From Cymbomonas tetramitiformis (lineage: Eukaryota; Chlorophyta; Pyramimonadophyceae; Pyramimonadales; Pyramimonadaceae): 64,000 bases of DNA. This document shows positions 10,533 to 21,160 of this stretch, one piece after another. Location: contig LGRX02033450.1 in the NCBI GenBank assembly GCA_001247695.2, positions 1 to 64,000 on the forward strand, written 5' to 3'. The notes under the pieces are model-generated. The model was not told the origin of the DNA. It saw only the letters and a program-made list of their open reading frames with translations, and ran no database searches. The first letter of the stretch is position 1; each line of letters begins with the position of its first letter. Position numbers and translations under genes: made by a program.

Positions 10533-12717
10533 CCATTCTAAATATTGCAGAAAATTTCATTAAAGATATCCATACCCCCCAAAATTGCGGAATTTCAAAA
10601 ACATGCCATCGTCGATACCCTTCCCTATTACTCGAGATGTATGGCTCAAATGTCACTCTTGTTGAGCTAGGCTAGGATTTCGATGGCGGGGTGATGGCGT
10701 AGGAACCTTGAATTTGCCTCTCCCCCTTAAACCTGTTATGCAGTCTCCATCAAGACAGGCGAGCCACGCAATTTAAGCAGTCTCCATGAAGATAAGCGTG
10801 CCATGAAGGCGCGAAATGAGGCCGGCCGGCTGCCTTTAAGGGTTTCAAAGGGTTTTCGTTCACGGGAACAAGCTGTCCAGACCCAAACAGGGACCGATAT
10901 CGGTCAAATCTTTCGGAATGGATTCCAAATGTTATTTTAACATTTTGATATCGATTGATCGGGATACTAATGCTTGAGGCATCGTATGATCATGGTGATA
11001 TCATCACTGTCTACCACATCGAGTAATGGTGATTTCTCCCGTATATGATATTGAGTGACAGTGATGTTTTTGGTTCATCGAAGTTAAATATCGATTTATG
11101 TATATAGTTGCGAGAAGCATACCGATGTATACTAATAATTGCACATTTAGTGCGAATCGTCTACAATAATCGGATACCACATACGACAATCGGTCATATT
11201 TCTTAATTTAACGAGCACACCGATCCTCTACTGCCTACTATTTGTACCTCACTAGTCGGGGACGGAATTTTTGTGTTGCTGTTTTAGGGTTTCTTAGTGC
11301 CTATTATTTCTTTTCAAAACAAAAACACACTCACATGGTATTGGCACTGGCCATCAGATGTAATATGCTCGAGTGAAGTTTCAGTTATGTGTTTTCAAAA
11401 GCACCATGCATTCTTCCTGCTCCAATGAAGAGGCGCTCAACACCTGCACAACTTACAAGTCAATCCGGGCAAGGCGTGGTATCGATAGTTCGAATTTTCG
11501 ACGGTATCGATATGTCGAATGTATCACTATCAGTCGATAGGTAATGTTCACATATCACTACCAGTCGACGCTTGATCCGGTGACTCCGGTACCGATCGAC
11601 AACTCTTCCGGCGTTATTATTACCGGTCGACACTTGTTTGGTCAATATCAATACCAGCCCGACAATTGATTTGGTACAAAATATGCATAAACAACCTCCG
11701 ATTCTACACGTCTCTCGAATTATTGCGAGCCGTATAACGACAAAACTTGATTTTGCGCACGTTTCCATAACGATTTGCCGATTTTTTGGGGGTGGACAAC
11801 CGCGTAAAGTCCCAGAAGTCGGCGCCTTGTGAATTGTCGTTATCGGTCGACGATAATTTGCAAGATATCATTATCAGTCGACAACGATATTTGCGAGTTG
11901 TCGTTATCAGTCGACAACGATTTTATATATGAAACACTCTCCCAGTTCTCCCATTCATTCGCCACGGATGTTGGTCAGGTAAAGATCCTTATTATGTTCT
12001 CCCGGGAGGCGGATGCTACAAAGATGACTTCTCAGACATTGTCATCGTGGCAGTCGACATCTGTTTGTTCCAATATGAAAGAGACCACACAGACTGGGTA
12101 TCGCTACAAACTAGGCTTACCGAATGGTTCGTTAACGAAATCTTTGACAAAAGAGTCACGCCAGCTGGGATGCACGCCACTGGGGTCGATGAAACCATCT
12201 GGAGGGGTGTCGTTGCAAGAAGGAAACGGCCTTTCCCGCCAGAACTCTGCCCATGGATCCCAAAGCAGGGACCCAATGAAGGTACACCTCTGGAGTACTA
12301 CGGAGCCCACAACCCCACATAGATAACAACGATACCTTATGCGTAAAGGCTTGCTGGGAAACGGTAACTTGGAGACACGAGCTCACGGACTTGGGATACC
12401 TCCCGAAACATTTTGGTAGAGTCTTGCTGAAAGCGGGAGTCCCCCATTGGCAACATCTGATGCTGATTAAGATACTTTCCAGGATATGCAGATCCTTTGC
12501 TAAACAAAAAGCGGACCACTATAATCAACCACAGTTAATGAAAGTGACGGGACCACTTCAGTGAGCTTCCCCGTTCAAACCAATGAATGTACCACAATGA
12601 ATGAACAGGACACCCATGACCTTGCGGTAGCACTCCTCAACACCCTACCACCCTGAGCCAAGGTTTTTCCAGAAACTTGAGGAGTACCAGGCCTCCCTTC
12701 TCAAGCCCGAACCCCTC
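10533..12717. other. Long non-coding stretch
   Basis: No recognisable gene. An AT-rich part (10.9-11.5 kb) is followed by a zone of short repeats around GTCGAC (listed separately). Open frames at 11829-12326 and 12047-12322 on the plus strand overlap in different frames and have no domain. It ends at the minus-strand gag-like gene. Confidence 0.45.
11560..11930. repeat. Dispersed short repeats around GTCGACAA
   Basis: The motif CAGTCGACAACGAT and variants (GGTCGACACTTG, CAGTCGACGCTTG, GGTCGACGATAA) occur at least five times. Two of them, near 11873 and 11908, form a tandem pair about 35 bp apart. The palindromic GTCGAC core is constant. No function can be assigned. Confidence 0.6.
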
Positions 12718-14574
12718 CTACCACTCGAAGCCCAGCCTTAACCCCCTGCCTTTCCCCGCTGCGGCGGGTCCGCACACCAGAGCCGAAGCCTGCTGCTCGA
12801 TGCCGTCAGGAGGCGGGAAAGACGCGTGTGTGAAGTGCACCTGGTGATTGGCCGCGGAGTGAACCTCCGCGGCAAGATCGTCGAGCCGCCGGAGAATGTT
12901 ATCCCCTACGGGCTCGTCGGAAGCCGACTGCTGCTCCACCGCGAAGCCGTAGGCGGACACGTCGATGCCACCCACCGCTCCCGCACAAAGCACCGCAGGC
13001 GGTCCGTACGCGGTGGCCGCACGAGCAAAGGACTCCGCGCCATCGTCCGCTGCCTGCTGGAAGAGCGCACACATGGCAAGTGCATGCACCTCCTCCGCGT
13101 CCTCCGCGTCGATAGGAATGCAGAATGCCGCGGCGGAGGTGGGCGGGTGTTGGCGCCCGCCCAACGGGCAGTCGCGGTAGAAATGGTAGCTTTCACCTTT
13201 GCCCGCCTTTTGCACCTGCCGCAGAACGGCTTTGCTCGCTGGTCGTCCCGGTCGAATTCCACGGGCGGCGCCTTGCGTGTGCTGCCCCATACGGAAGCCC
13301 TTCGGATGCTGCGTACGCTGCTGCTGCTGCCGCCGCCGCTGCTGTGCCCGCTGTTGCCGCACCACCGGAGCGCCCTCCCCGTGCTGCCGCTGTACCAATT
13401 CCTTGAGCTCCGTGATCTTCACGAGGAGGGCGTCGTACTCGCTGCTGGAGAGGTGCGCGGAGATGCCGTCCGCGCCAGAAGCCGCCTTCCCCGTGTCAGT
13501 CTGAGCCCAAGCCTGGTAGATCTCTACCACCATGGAGCGGAGTGAGGCCAACGGGACATGAGCCAAGTCAGCAGCCATGGGGTAGCGCACCTTAACCGCA
13601 GCGTAGAACGCCGGGTCAAGCCTGGTGTACAGGCTCAGCTTACGCGTAGCCTCCGTAGGTGTCCAGTCGGAGGCCTTGTTATCCCGCACCAAACGTTGTT
13701 CCCGCGCCAAAATCGGCTGCGGGTCTACGTTTGCGGGGTAACGTAAGGCCGCATGCTCCTCCTGCTGCGACTCCCGTAGCGCCACCGGTACGCAGCCCTT
13801 GATGATGTCGACCAAAGCTCGCCGGCCATCTCGGTCAGACGAAGCATCCGTACCAGTGAGCCAGACATACGCGTTGCTGTGCTTCTCCACCACGAGAGCC
13901 AGCACGTCGTACAGAAGGCCATTCACCCGGCTCACAACCGGGGTAAGGGGGTCGTCGAGATCAAAGGACTTCAGCTCCAGCCCAGCTGACTCGAACTCCG
14001 TACGTAGCTGCACCACCAGGTCGGACAGAAGGCCAGCGTCGTCCGTACCGCGGAAATGGTGTTTCTTGTCACCAAGAACGTCCTCGCGGACGCTCTTGGC
14101 CCAGGCACGATGAAGACGTGCCTTGTAGATCTCGTCGGTCAGCTTCGCCTGCTCCTGCAAGTAACGCCTGACGGCCACGTCGGCGTCCTCGTTCGAAGCA
14201 GGGTTGGGGGTCGGGACAGTCGGCGTCCGCACCGTCGGGCTGTTCCGAACCCCGTCGATAAGCCTCAGCGAGGCATCAATGTCGCTGTCCCTCGTGAGGG
14301 ACTTCTTCGCTCTTGTGATCGCACCCATAACTCTGAAAGCCTGATGGAAGGTGGTACGCTGGGGCGCGTCCGGGTAATGCCGTGGGGAAAATGCGACGCC
14401 ACAGTCACGGAAAGAGCGGTAGAGCCATGCGAGCGAGGGGCACTGGAAGACGTCGTCGAGGTCGAAGGTGCTCAAGCCACCAGCCCAAAAATCGGTAGCA
14501 AGCGGGATCAGGGCAAGCGTAATACCGTAAATGAACATTGCGCCAACGAAGCCCGGTCCAGGTCGAATCCCCAT
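12718..14574 (-). CDS. Gag-like protein of an unclassified retroelement
   Basis: An uninterrupted 618-residue frame. The N-terminal half is mixed alpha/beta. Around residues 390-420 is a glutamine/arginine-rich stretch (RQQRAQQRRRQQQQR), followed by a basic region and a degenerate knuckle-like YHFYRDCPLGG. The layout (folded N-terminus, basic nucleic-acid-binding centre, cysteine-poor knuckle) is gag-like but no exact family is recognised. Its first 310 or so residues are repeated head to head on the other strand at 14657-15584, at about 80 percent protein similarity by eye. No pol gene follows on this strand within the window. Confidence 0.45.
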   Translation of the reverse strand: MGIRPGPGFVGAMFIYGITLALIPLATDFWAGGLSTFDLDDVFQCPSLAWLYRSFRDCGVAFSPRHYPDAPQRTTFHQAFRVMGAITRAKKSLTRDSDIDASLRLIDGVRNSPTVRTPTVPTPNPASNEDADVAVRRYLQEQAKLTDEIYKARLHRAWAKSVREDVLGDKKHHFRGTDDAGLLSDLVVQLRTEFESAGLELKSFDLDDPLTPVVSRVNGLLYDVLALVVEKHSNAYVWLTGTDASSDRDGRRALVDIIKGCVPVALRESQQEEHAALRYPANVDPQPILAREQRLVRDNKASDWTPTEATRKLSLYTRLDPAFYAAVKVRYPMAADLAHVPLASLRSMVVEIYQAWAQTDTGKAASGADGISAHLSSSEYDALLVKITELKELVQRQHGEGAPVVRQQRAQQRRRQQQQRTQHPKGFRMGQHTQGAARGIRPGRPASKAVLRQVQKAGKGESYHFYRDCPLGGRQHPPTSAAAFCIPIDAEDAEEVHALAMCALFQQAADDGAESFARAATAYGPPAVLCAGAVGGIDVSAYGFAVEQQSASDEPVGDNILRRLDDLAAEVHSAANHQVHFTHASFPPPDGIEQQASALVCGPAAAGKGRGLRLGFEW

Positions 14575-15584
14575 AGCCGCGGCTCAAGTCGCTCACCGCA
14601 AACAGCTCATCTCAAAATTTCCCACTCGTACCCAAACGCGCCGTTGCGCACCACCGGCTATGGGGATTCGACCTGGACCGGGCTTCGTTGGCGCAATGTT
14701 CATTTACGGTATTACGCTTGCCCTGATCCCGCTTGCTACCGATTTTTGGGCTGGTGGCTTAAGCACCTTCGACCTCGGCGACGTCTTCCAGTGCCCCTCG
14801 CTCGCATGGCTCTACCGCTCGTTCCGTGACTGTGGCGTCGCATTTTCCCCACGACATTACCCGGACGCGCCCCAGCGTACCATCTCCCATCAGGCTTTCA
14901 GAGTTATGGTAGTTCACACTAGAGCAAAACGGTCCCTCACGAGGGACTCCGACATCGACGCCTCGCTGAGGCTCACTGACGCGGTTCGCAACACGCCGAC
15001 GGCTAGGTCACCGGCTTTTACGAACCCCGACCCTGCTTCCAACACCGACGCCGACGTTGCGACGAGGAAGTATCTGCAGGAGCAGTCCAAGCTTGTGGAC
15101 GAGGTCTACAAGGGGCGGCTCCATCGGACATGGGCCAAGGGTATCCGCGAGGATATCCTTGGCGACAAGAAGCATTATTTCAGCGGTACGACTGACGCGG
15201 GCCTCCTCTCCGATGTGGTGGTTCAGCTGCGTACGGAGTTCGAGTCCGCTGGGTTGGACCTCGTCACTCTCTCGTTCGACCTTGACGAACCCCAGGCTCT
15301 GGTGGTGGGCAAGGTGAATGCGTTGCTGTACGACGTGCTTGGCCTAATCATCGAGAAGCACAGCAACGCGCACGTCTGGCTTACGGGTACGGACGCGTCT
15401 GCCGACCGAGATGGGCGACGAGCGCTGGTGGACATCGTCAAGCGCAGCGTACCTGTGGCGCTGAGGGAGTCCTTCCAGCAGGAGCACGCCGCGCTGAGTT
15501 ATCCCGCAAACGTTGACCCGCAGCCGATCTTGGCTCGGGAACAACGTTTGGTGCGGGATAACAAGGCAGCCGACTGGACTCCAG
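13640..15584. repeat. Long inverted repeat, about 0.93-kb arms, 80-bp spacer
   Basis: Left arm about 13640-14577 and right arm about 14656-15584 carry the same gag-like gene start in opposite directions. The first 200 bp or so around the centre are nearly identical, and identity falls outward. The spacer is about 80 bp. Transcription through it would give a long hairpin RNA. Confidence 0.8.
14657..15584 (+). pseudogene. Truncated second copy of the gag-like gene
   Basis: The plus strand repeats the start of the minus-strand gag-like protein (GIRPGPGFVGAMFIYG and onward) with scattered substitutions, mostly conservative, and keeps an open frame. Similarity stops at about 15583, after DWTP, where sequence continuous with Gypsy-1 begins. 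The frame also reads backward through the central spacer to 14531 without a stop. The conservative changes suggest both copies evolved under coding constraint before being joined. Confidence 0.7.
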
Positions 15585-18312
15585 TGCAGAGGAAGAGAGG
15601 GTAGCTGCCTCCGGGGTTCGCTCTGAGCACATCGATGACATAGAGGCGTCGCCTATATGGTCACCTTCGCCTGCACCAGAGCCTGGCGAGCTCCCATTAG
15701 CACAACTGCAACAACGAGTCCGCTCCTGGAGTTGTCCCATGGACGAGCGCCGGAGGAGTGTGTTGCCATTACTGGCGAGCAGTTGGCAGGAGGAGTCAGA
15801 GAGCATTCTCGCAAGCGTCTGTGCGAACTCGTTCCCTTGGGAGGGTTGCAGGGTGCGGCGTTGGGACGACCGGGCGGACGACGTCACTCCCGAGTACAGG
15901 TGGAAGAATCAAAGATTGTACCGGGACAGGAACGACATCGCGCGGCTGTGCTGCATTGTCAAGCATCCCGGTCCCGACCTGCCAGATCCACCTTCCGATA
16001 TGCATATCCCCGTGGAGTTCGCCCGGTGTGGTGAACAGAAATGGGTAAGGGAAGATCAACTGGAGTGGCCCAACTGGCTGAGCATCGATCAAAAGCTGTA
16101 CCAGGACGAGGAGAGTGACACGTGGGCGTTCAGCGACAGTTACACCACTCACATACCGTCCAACAAGCGGGAAGTTGTCTACCCCCAGCAAAATGGTCCA
16201 ATGCTCGACACCAGCAGGCTGAAGATGCTGCAGGACAAGGTGCAGGTGCTGCAGAAGTATCCCAGTGGTGAGGTCACCGGCACCCTCATGTGGGATTTGA
16301 ACAAGCGAGTCTTCTGCGTTCAGCCCGACACGGCCGCTCAGTACATCGACCTGGTGCAGTCCACACTAGACCACGCGTCAGTGTACAACAGCGAGGAGCT
16401 GCTGCAGGAGCTTCAGTTCCCTCACTGGTACGAGAGCGCTGGCGTGTGGGAGTATCAGTTGCTCAGGTACCTCCAGCCAGTGGACATGGAGCTGCTCAGG
16501 GAAGGGCTGTACCAAGCGTGGCTGAGGGATGGCCAGAATCGGCTACCCTTGGAGCTGGTCCAGCTGGAGCCCAATTCCAAGTTCTACTCAGTAGAGGATG
16601 GCCTCGGAGGGGGTGGCAGGGTCTTCGCCGACAACGCATCTGCGCAGGAGTACCTGCACTTGGGGGAAGGCAGGAAGATGCTCAAGCGTGCTGACACGAG
16701 GAAGTCAGGTCTCGCCGCAATCAGAGCTGATGGTGTTCGCAGGCCGCCGCCGCCACAGGCCAAGCGTCGATCATCACGGCCTTCCGCGCCTGCCGCAGGG
16801 GCAGGACCCTCTCGCGCGATCGCTGGCCCATCTCGCGCCAGGTCTCTCGATCGCGAGCGGTTGGCGCTGTCGAGGTCGCCACCACGCTGTGCGCCAATGA
16901 GGTCACCAACACCGTCCCCTCCTTCCGGCATTGACGTGATGGTAGCCGATGGTATTCGCGGATCGCCACCGCCTTCCGCGCCTGCCGCAATGGCAGGACC
17001 CTCTCGCGCGATCGCTGGCCCATCTCGAGCCAGGTCCCCCGTTCAGGCGCACTCAGCACTTGACGGGCTGTCAAGGTCGCCACCACGCTACCCGCCGAGG
17101 GGGTCGCCAACTCCGTCTCCTGTTTCCGACACAGGAACGTGGGCGAATTCACAAGGCGCTCGATCCCCAGTTCAAACGCCGCCTCTGTCCCCATCTGGGT
17201 CGCCACTTCTAACCATATCTCCAGAAGGACTACCCCCATCTCCGACGGGGCCACCTCCATCCCCGCCGTGCTCCTCTGTGGGTTCAGATTGGCAGGCTGT
17301 CGAAGCGGCCACGAGGGTGGAGAGAGCATCCGTCCAGTCAGAGCATATTTTTCTGACTGCTGCACAGGTGGAGGATTTGAAGTCCCACAGCAACGTTACT
17401 GTATTTATGGTGAAGTATATCGTGGACAACGTGCGTACTCGCCCCGTCCTGTTTCAGCTGGGCGCGTGTTATGCCAGGCGAGGCCGGGACAGCCATCGTG
17501 AGGTCTCTAGCAGTGTGGTGAGACGGCACAACAAGACGATTGCCTGCGCCCAGAATGACTGGCATCTTCCTCTGGGGGGTCAGACCGGGTCCTCCAACTT
17601 GCTGGGGGCCGTTAAGTTGGCCTACGCCGATTTGATACAATTCCATGGTGAAGGTCAACAAGCGCATAACTGTGTGATGACGTTGGGCGCGTACCTGGCG
17701 CGTCGGACCGCGCACGTGCTTCGCTGCAGGGAGAGTCCGACTGCCAAGCCGGTGTACTACATCTTCGAGGACCATGAGCGGGTGCTATCTGGGCGCGCTC
17801 AGTTCAAGGAGTCATATCTCACGAACGAGAATCGCAAGTTCACACTACTGCTGACGTATGTGCCGAGTACAAGGGCCGCTCCGTGGGTGCAGCCAGCGCT
17901 GGAGCTTCTGGAGAAGCGCCTTCGCCCACCTTCTGCGGCAGGGTCATACGCGCTTCGCGCTCAGGTGGCGGAGAGGCCTGAACATATGGACGAGGACGAC
18001 GATCACCCAACGCATTCTCGTCGGCAACCAGCTGGCAGTACGTATGTGCAGGGATTGAGGATGCGCGCTGGTGTTCCTGCGTCCGCTCCTTCCGCTGGCC
18101 GTAACGGGGCGTCTTCCCACGTCGTGCCCTGGCGTGGAGCACCCTGGCCGAGCACTAACCTCACCTCACAGTGCCCCGCTTCTCCTGCTTCGACGTGTAG
18201 TGCTGCGACAGTGCGGATGGATGCGGCTGAGGCGTTCGAGAACCACACGCAAGAAGCCCGTGCGCGTTTTCAGAGGGGTCTCCCGGATGCAGCGGGAGGG
18301 CGACCCTTCTGA
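15585..18312 (+). CDS. Gag-position ORF of Gypsy-1
   Basis: The frame is open from the junction at 15585, with the first ATG at 15739, for over 900 codons. It has a folded N-terminal region of about 330 residues. A central Ser/Pro/Arg-rich low-complexity region (about residues 340-540) holds duplicated AGPSRAIAGPSRARS blocks. A second folded region of about 200 residues then includes KPVYYIF and AQVAERPEHMD. No zinc knuckle is seen. The call as structural (gag-type) protein rests on position upstream of pol. The last 185 residues are conserved in the minus-strand fragment at 4.76-5.30 kb, supporting real coding. Its 5' end is lost. Confidence 0.55.
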
Positions 18313-19246
18313 ACAAACATCGCTGTGGCCGTGGGCTGCCAGCACAGGCAGTCCGCATGAGGCCGGGTGTCCTGCGGGCGTTCTTGACGCTCGCAGGCAG
18401 TGCGGTGATTTGGCGGTGCTAGGGGCGTGTTCCCATGCCCGTTGTTGCCATTTGGGCGATGCTGGAGGCATTGAGCTGGCATCTGAGTCAATGCCCTTTC
18501 AAGACTTGGTGGTGGCGCTGTGTCACCTCGTGCTGGAGCACGCTTCAGACGTGGTGGTCAATTGCTCGACGTTATCCTCGCCGGAGTGCCATGACATTTT
18601 TTGGGTGTTTTGGGCCCTCGCCGTCGTCTGGTACGCTGGGTTCCTCTTCGTGCACGCCACTGGTGTCTACGCCGGCCTACGCCACGTTAACACGAGTGAT
18701 TGGGTAGTGGTGCCCCTCAGAGGGCTGGTTATTTCCCTAGCGTGTTGGTCACGCAGTGTTGAGGCCATGCTCCTCATGATCCTCGCCTGGCTTTGGATCT
18801 GTGCTGGTCTTCATTCTGACGACGTTGCAAGCCATGCTTCTCACGCTACCGACTTCCCTGTGAACGTACATGTCAGCCAATTTGAGCAGGGGTGGACTGT
18901 CCCGTCCTTGCGCTGTTCCCAAGTTTTCTTACTGGGGCGCGTGTCCCTGCCCGCTTTGCCCGTCAGGCTTGACAAGCCTCGTTTTGCGGCACGCTGGGCG
19001 CAGCTTCGGCGCAATCTTATGCTGCACCGCGTCGCGCAGGCCGCCTACTTGACGCTTGTCTTCACACTAGTGGTCTTTGCTGCCGCTGGCGGGAGTTCTC
19101 GCTTAACGCACGGGGGGTGGAGAATGATGGCGTGCTTGTTCGCTTCGAACTCGCCGGTAGCCGCGGTGCGGTTCAACAGAATTTTGCGATTTTTTCTGCT
19201 CTTTATACTTGTGCGGGGTTTTGTGGGTGGCTGGCAAGCTAGCTGA
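18310..19246 (+). pseudogene. Polytopic membrane-protein ORF between gag and pol
   Basis: Just after the gag stop the sequence encodes a tryptophan-rich, strongly hydrophobic protein with several likely membrane segments, for example around VFWALAVVWYAG, VISLACWSR and MLLMILAWLWICAG. The homologous frame in the fragment at 4181-4771 is open for 196 residues and starts by overlapping the gag stop. Compared with that copy, Gypsy-1 has a TAG at about 18421 and a frameshift near 18590, so the ORF is broken here. It could be an envelope-like or vesicle/membrane-targeting protein, but no envelope family is recognised and no fusion peptide or signal-peptide claim is made. Confidence 0.5.
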
Positions 19247-21138
19247 GGATATGCCCGTACATGGTGCTATGCCATCCACACGGCTTGCTTGGGGTGCAGC
19301 GCCTTGCACTTCCTGGGAGGCTCAGCAGTCGTCGAGGCAGTGGGAGCCGGGCTGGGAGGCCAACGTCGCAGAACAGGATGAAGTCTTGCCGTACACCGTG
19401 TTGGACGAACTTCAGCCTTTGGGCAAGACGACTGTGACCAAGGACGAGGCTGCTTGGCTCGACACTGCGCTCAATGCCACGTTTGGAGGCCATCCTGACT
19501 TCAAGGAGGAACATTGGGAGGAGATGCGGGCTGTTCTTCGCAGATGCAAGGGCACCTTCGCCAACACCCCTCACGACTTGACAGGCTACAAGGGCAAGGC
19601 GGTGCACAACACGTTCTCAATCCCGTTCAAGGACGAGTCCAAGGCTGTCTACCAGAAGCCGAGGAAGTACAGCCCAGGCGAGCAGGAGATCATTGACGCA
19701 GGAGTTGCTGGAGTATGGCTTCATCGAGCCTGCAGCCAAGCATTGCAAGCATGCAAGCAACGTCGTTGTGGCTGGCAAGAAGGATCACGAGACTGGTTTG
19801 TGGACCCAGACACGCTTCTGCGTAGATCTCAGGGGCATCAACCGACACTCTCTCAAGGATAACACCTTGCCGCATCGACCGGAGGAGCTTTATCAGAAGG
19901 TGGCGAAGGCAAGGTTCAAGACCACGCTGGATGCCACCAAAGCCTTCCACCAGATTCCTATGGCCACGGAAGAGGACAGGAGTAAGACGGCGTTTTGGTG
20001 GAAGAACCAGTTGTACCAGTACACCTCGATGCCTTTCGGGGCCGCTGGAGCAACGTCTGCCTTTGTAAGGATCATGGACTACGAGCTGCGTCACCTGCTA
20101 CATTGCACGGTGGCGTATGTCGATGACGTAGTGGTCTACACTGATTCCACGCCTGAGCAGCATCTGAAGGACGTCGAGGAGGTACTGCGCACGTTAAGAG
20201 ACGCTGGTATAAGGCTGCACGCAGGCAAGAGCACCTTTGGGGCAGCCACTGTGGACTTTCTGGGCTATCGCATTGGGCACAATTCTATTGGTGCTCAGGA
20301 GGCAAAGTGCAAGGCAATCCAGGACCTCCCGAGGCCCCAGGACAAGACTGGGCTCCGCTCTATTCTGGGCATGATGAACTACTATAAGGGCCTGGTGGGT
20401 GAGCCAGGGGGACCAAACTATTCTGAGATGGCGCGCCCCCTCGACGACTTGCTCAAGAAAGAGATCACAGATATCAAGGGAGCTTGGGGGAAGGAGCAGG
20501 ACCAGGCGCTCCAGGACCTTAAGGACTCGCTCTGTGCTGGGAGATGTCTGAGGCCAATCGATTATGACAGGCCCCTCATATTGTACACCGACTGGAGTAC
20601 CTATGGCATTGGTGCAGTGCTGGGCCAGAAGGACGACGATGGAAAGGAGTATATCTGCATGGCGATCAGTCGTTCCTTGAGCAAAACGGAGAGACAGTAC
20701 GCCAGCTTCAAAGGTGAGATGCTTGCAGTGGTGTGGGCAGTGCGCACGCTGAGGCAGTACCTGCATGGCGTCCACTTCACGTTGGTGACCGATCACTCGC
20801 CACTCACCACCTTGATGGAGAAGTCTGACCTTCAGGGACAGCATCTACGATGGGCGATCAGCCTACAGGAGTTCGACTTCACGGTGCAGTATCGCCCGGG
20901 AGCTAAGAACGGCAATGCCGACGTGCCATCTCGTTACCCGTTACCGTCCACGACAGACGAGACTGGAGCGAGGCATGAGCGAGAGAAGGCATCTGCGCTT
21001 CACGCAGGCGTGGGGGAAGTTTACACGAAGGATTTTTGCGACAGCCTGTGCTTCATGCTGGCTGGTGACACTCCCGCAGGGGAAGAGGTGACGCCAGAGG
21101 TGCAGGTCGCTAACTACTGCAAGATGGCCGCCAGATAG
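19209..21138 (+). pseudogene. Reverse transcriptase-RNase H of Gypsy-1 (frameshifted)
   Basis: The RT begins in frame 19209-19862 and continues after a frameshift near 19690 in frame 19693-21138. Recognisable pieces are the early RT motif FCVDLRGIN, TTLDATKAFHQIPM, the catalytic YVDD at about 20120, FLGYRI, and a Gypsy-type RNase H starting LILYTDWSTYGIGAVLGQ and including SLSKTERQYASFKGEMLAVV. This enzyme copies element RNA into DNA. No clear aspartic protease motif was found between gag and RT. The frameshift would prevent a full-length product. Confidence 0.9.
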
Positions 21139-21160
21139 AGAGCAGCTGGGCACGATTCCG

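Noticed and set aside
11829..12326. Protein-coding gene in the GTCGAC repeat zone
   Set aside because: Overlapping frames on both strands of similar length, no domain, and the start lies in repeats.
18310..19246. Retroviral envelope gene
   Set aside because: The position before pol, multi-pass topology and lack of a recognisable surface/fusion organisation do not support an envelope call, so it is reported only as a membrane protein.
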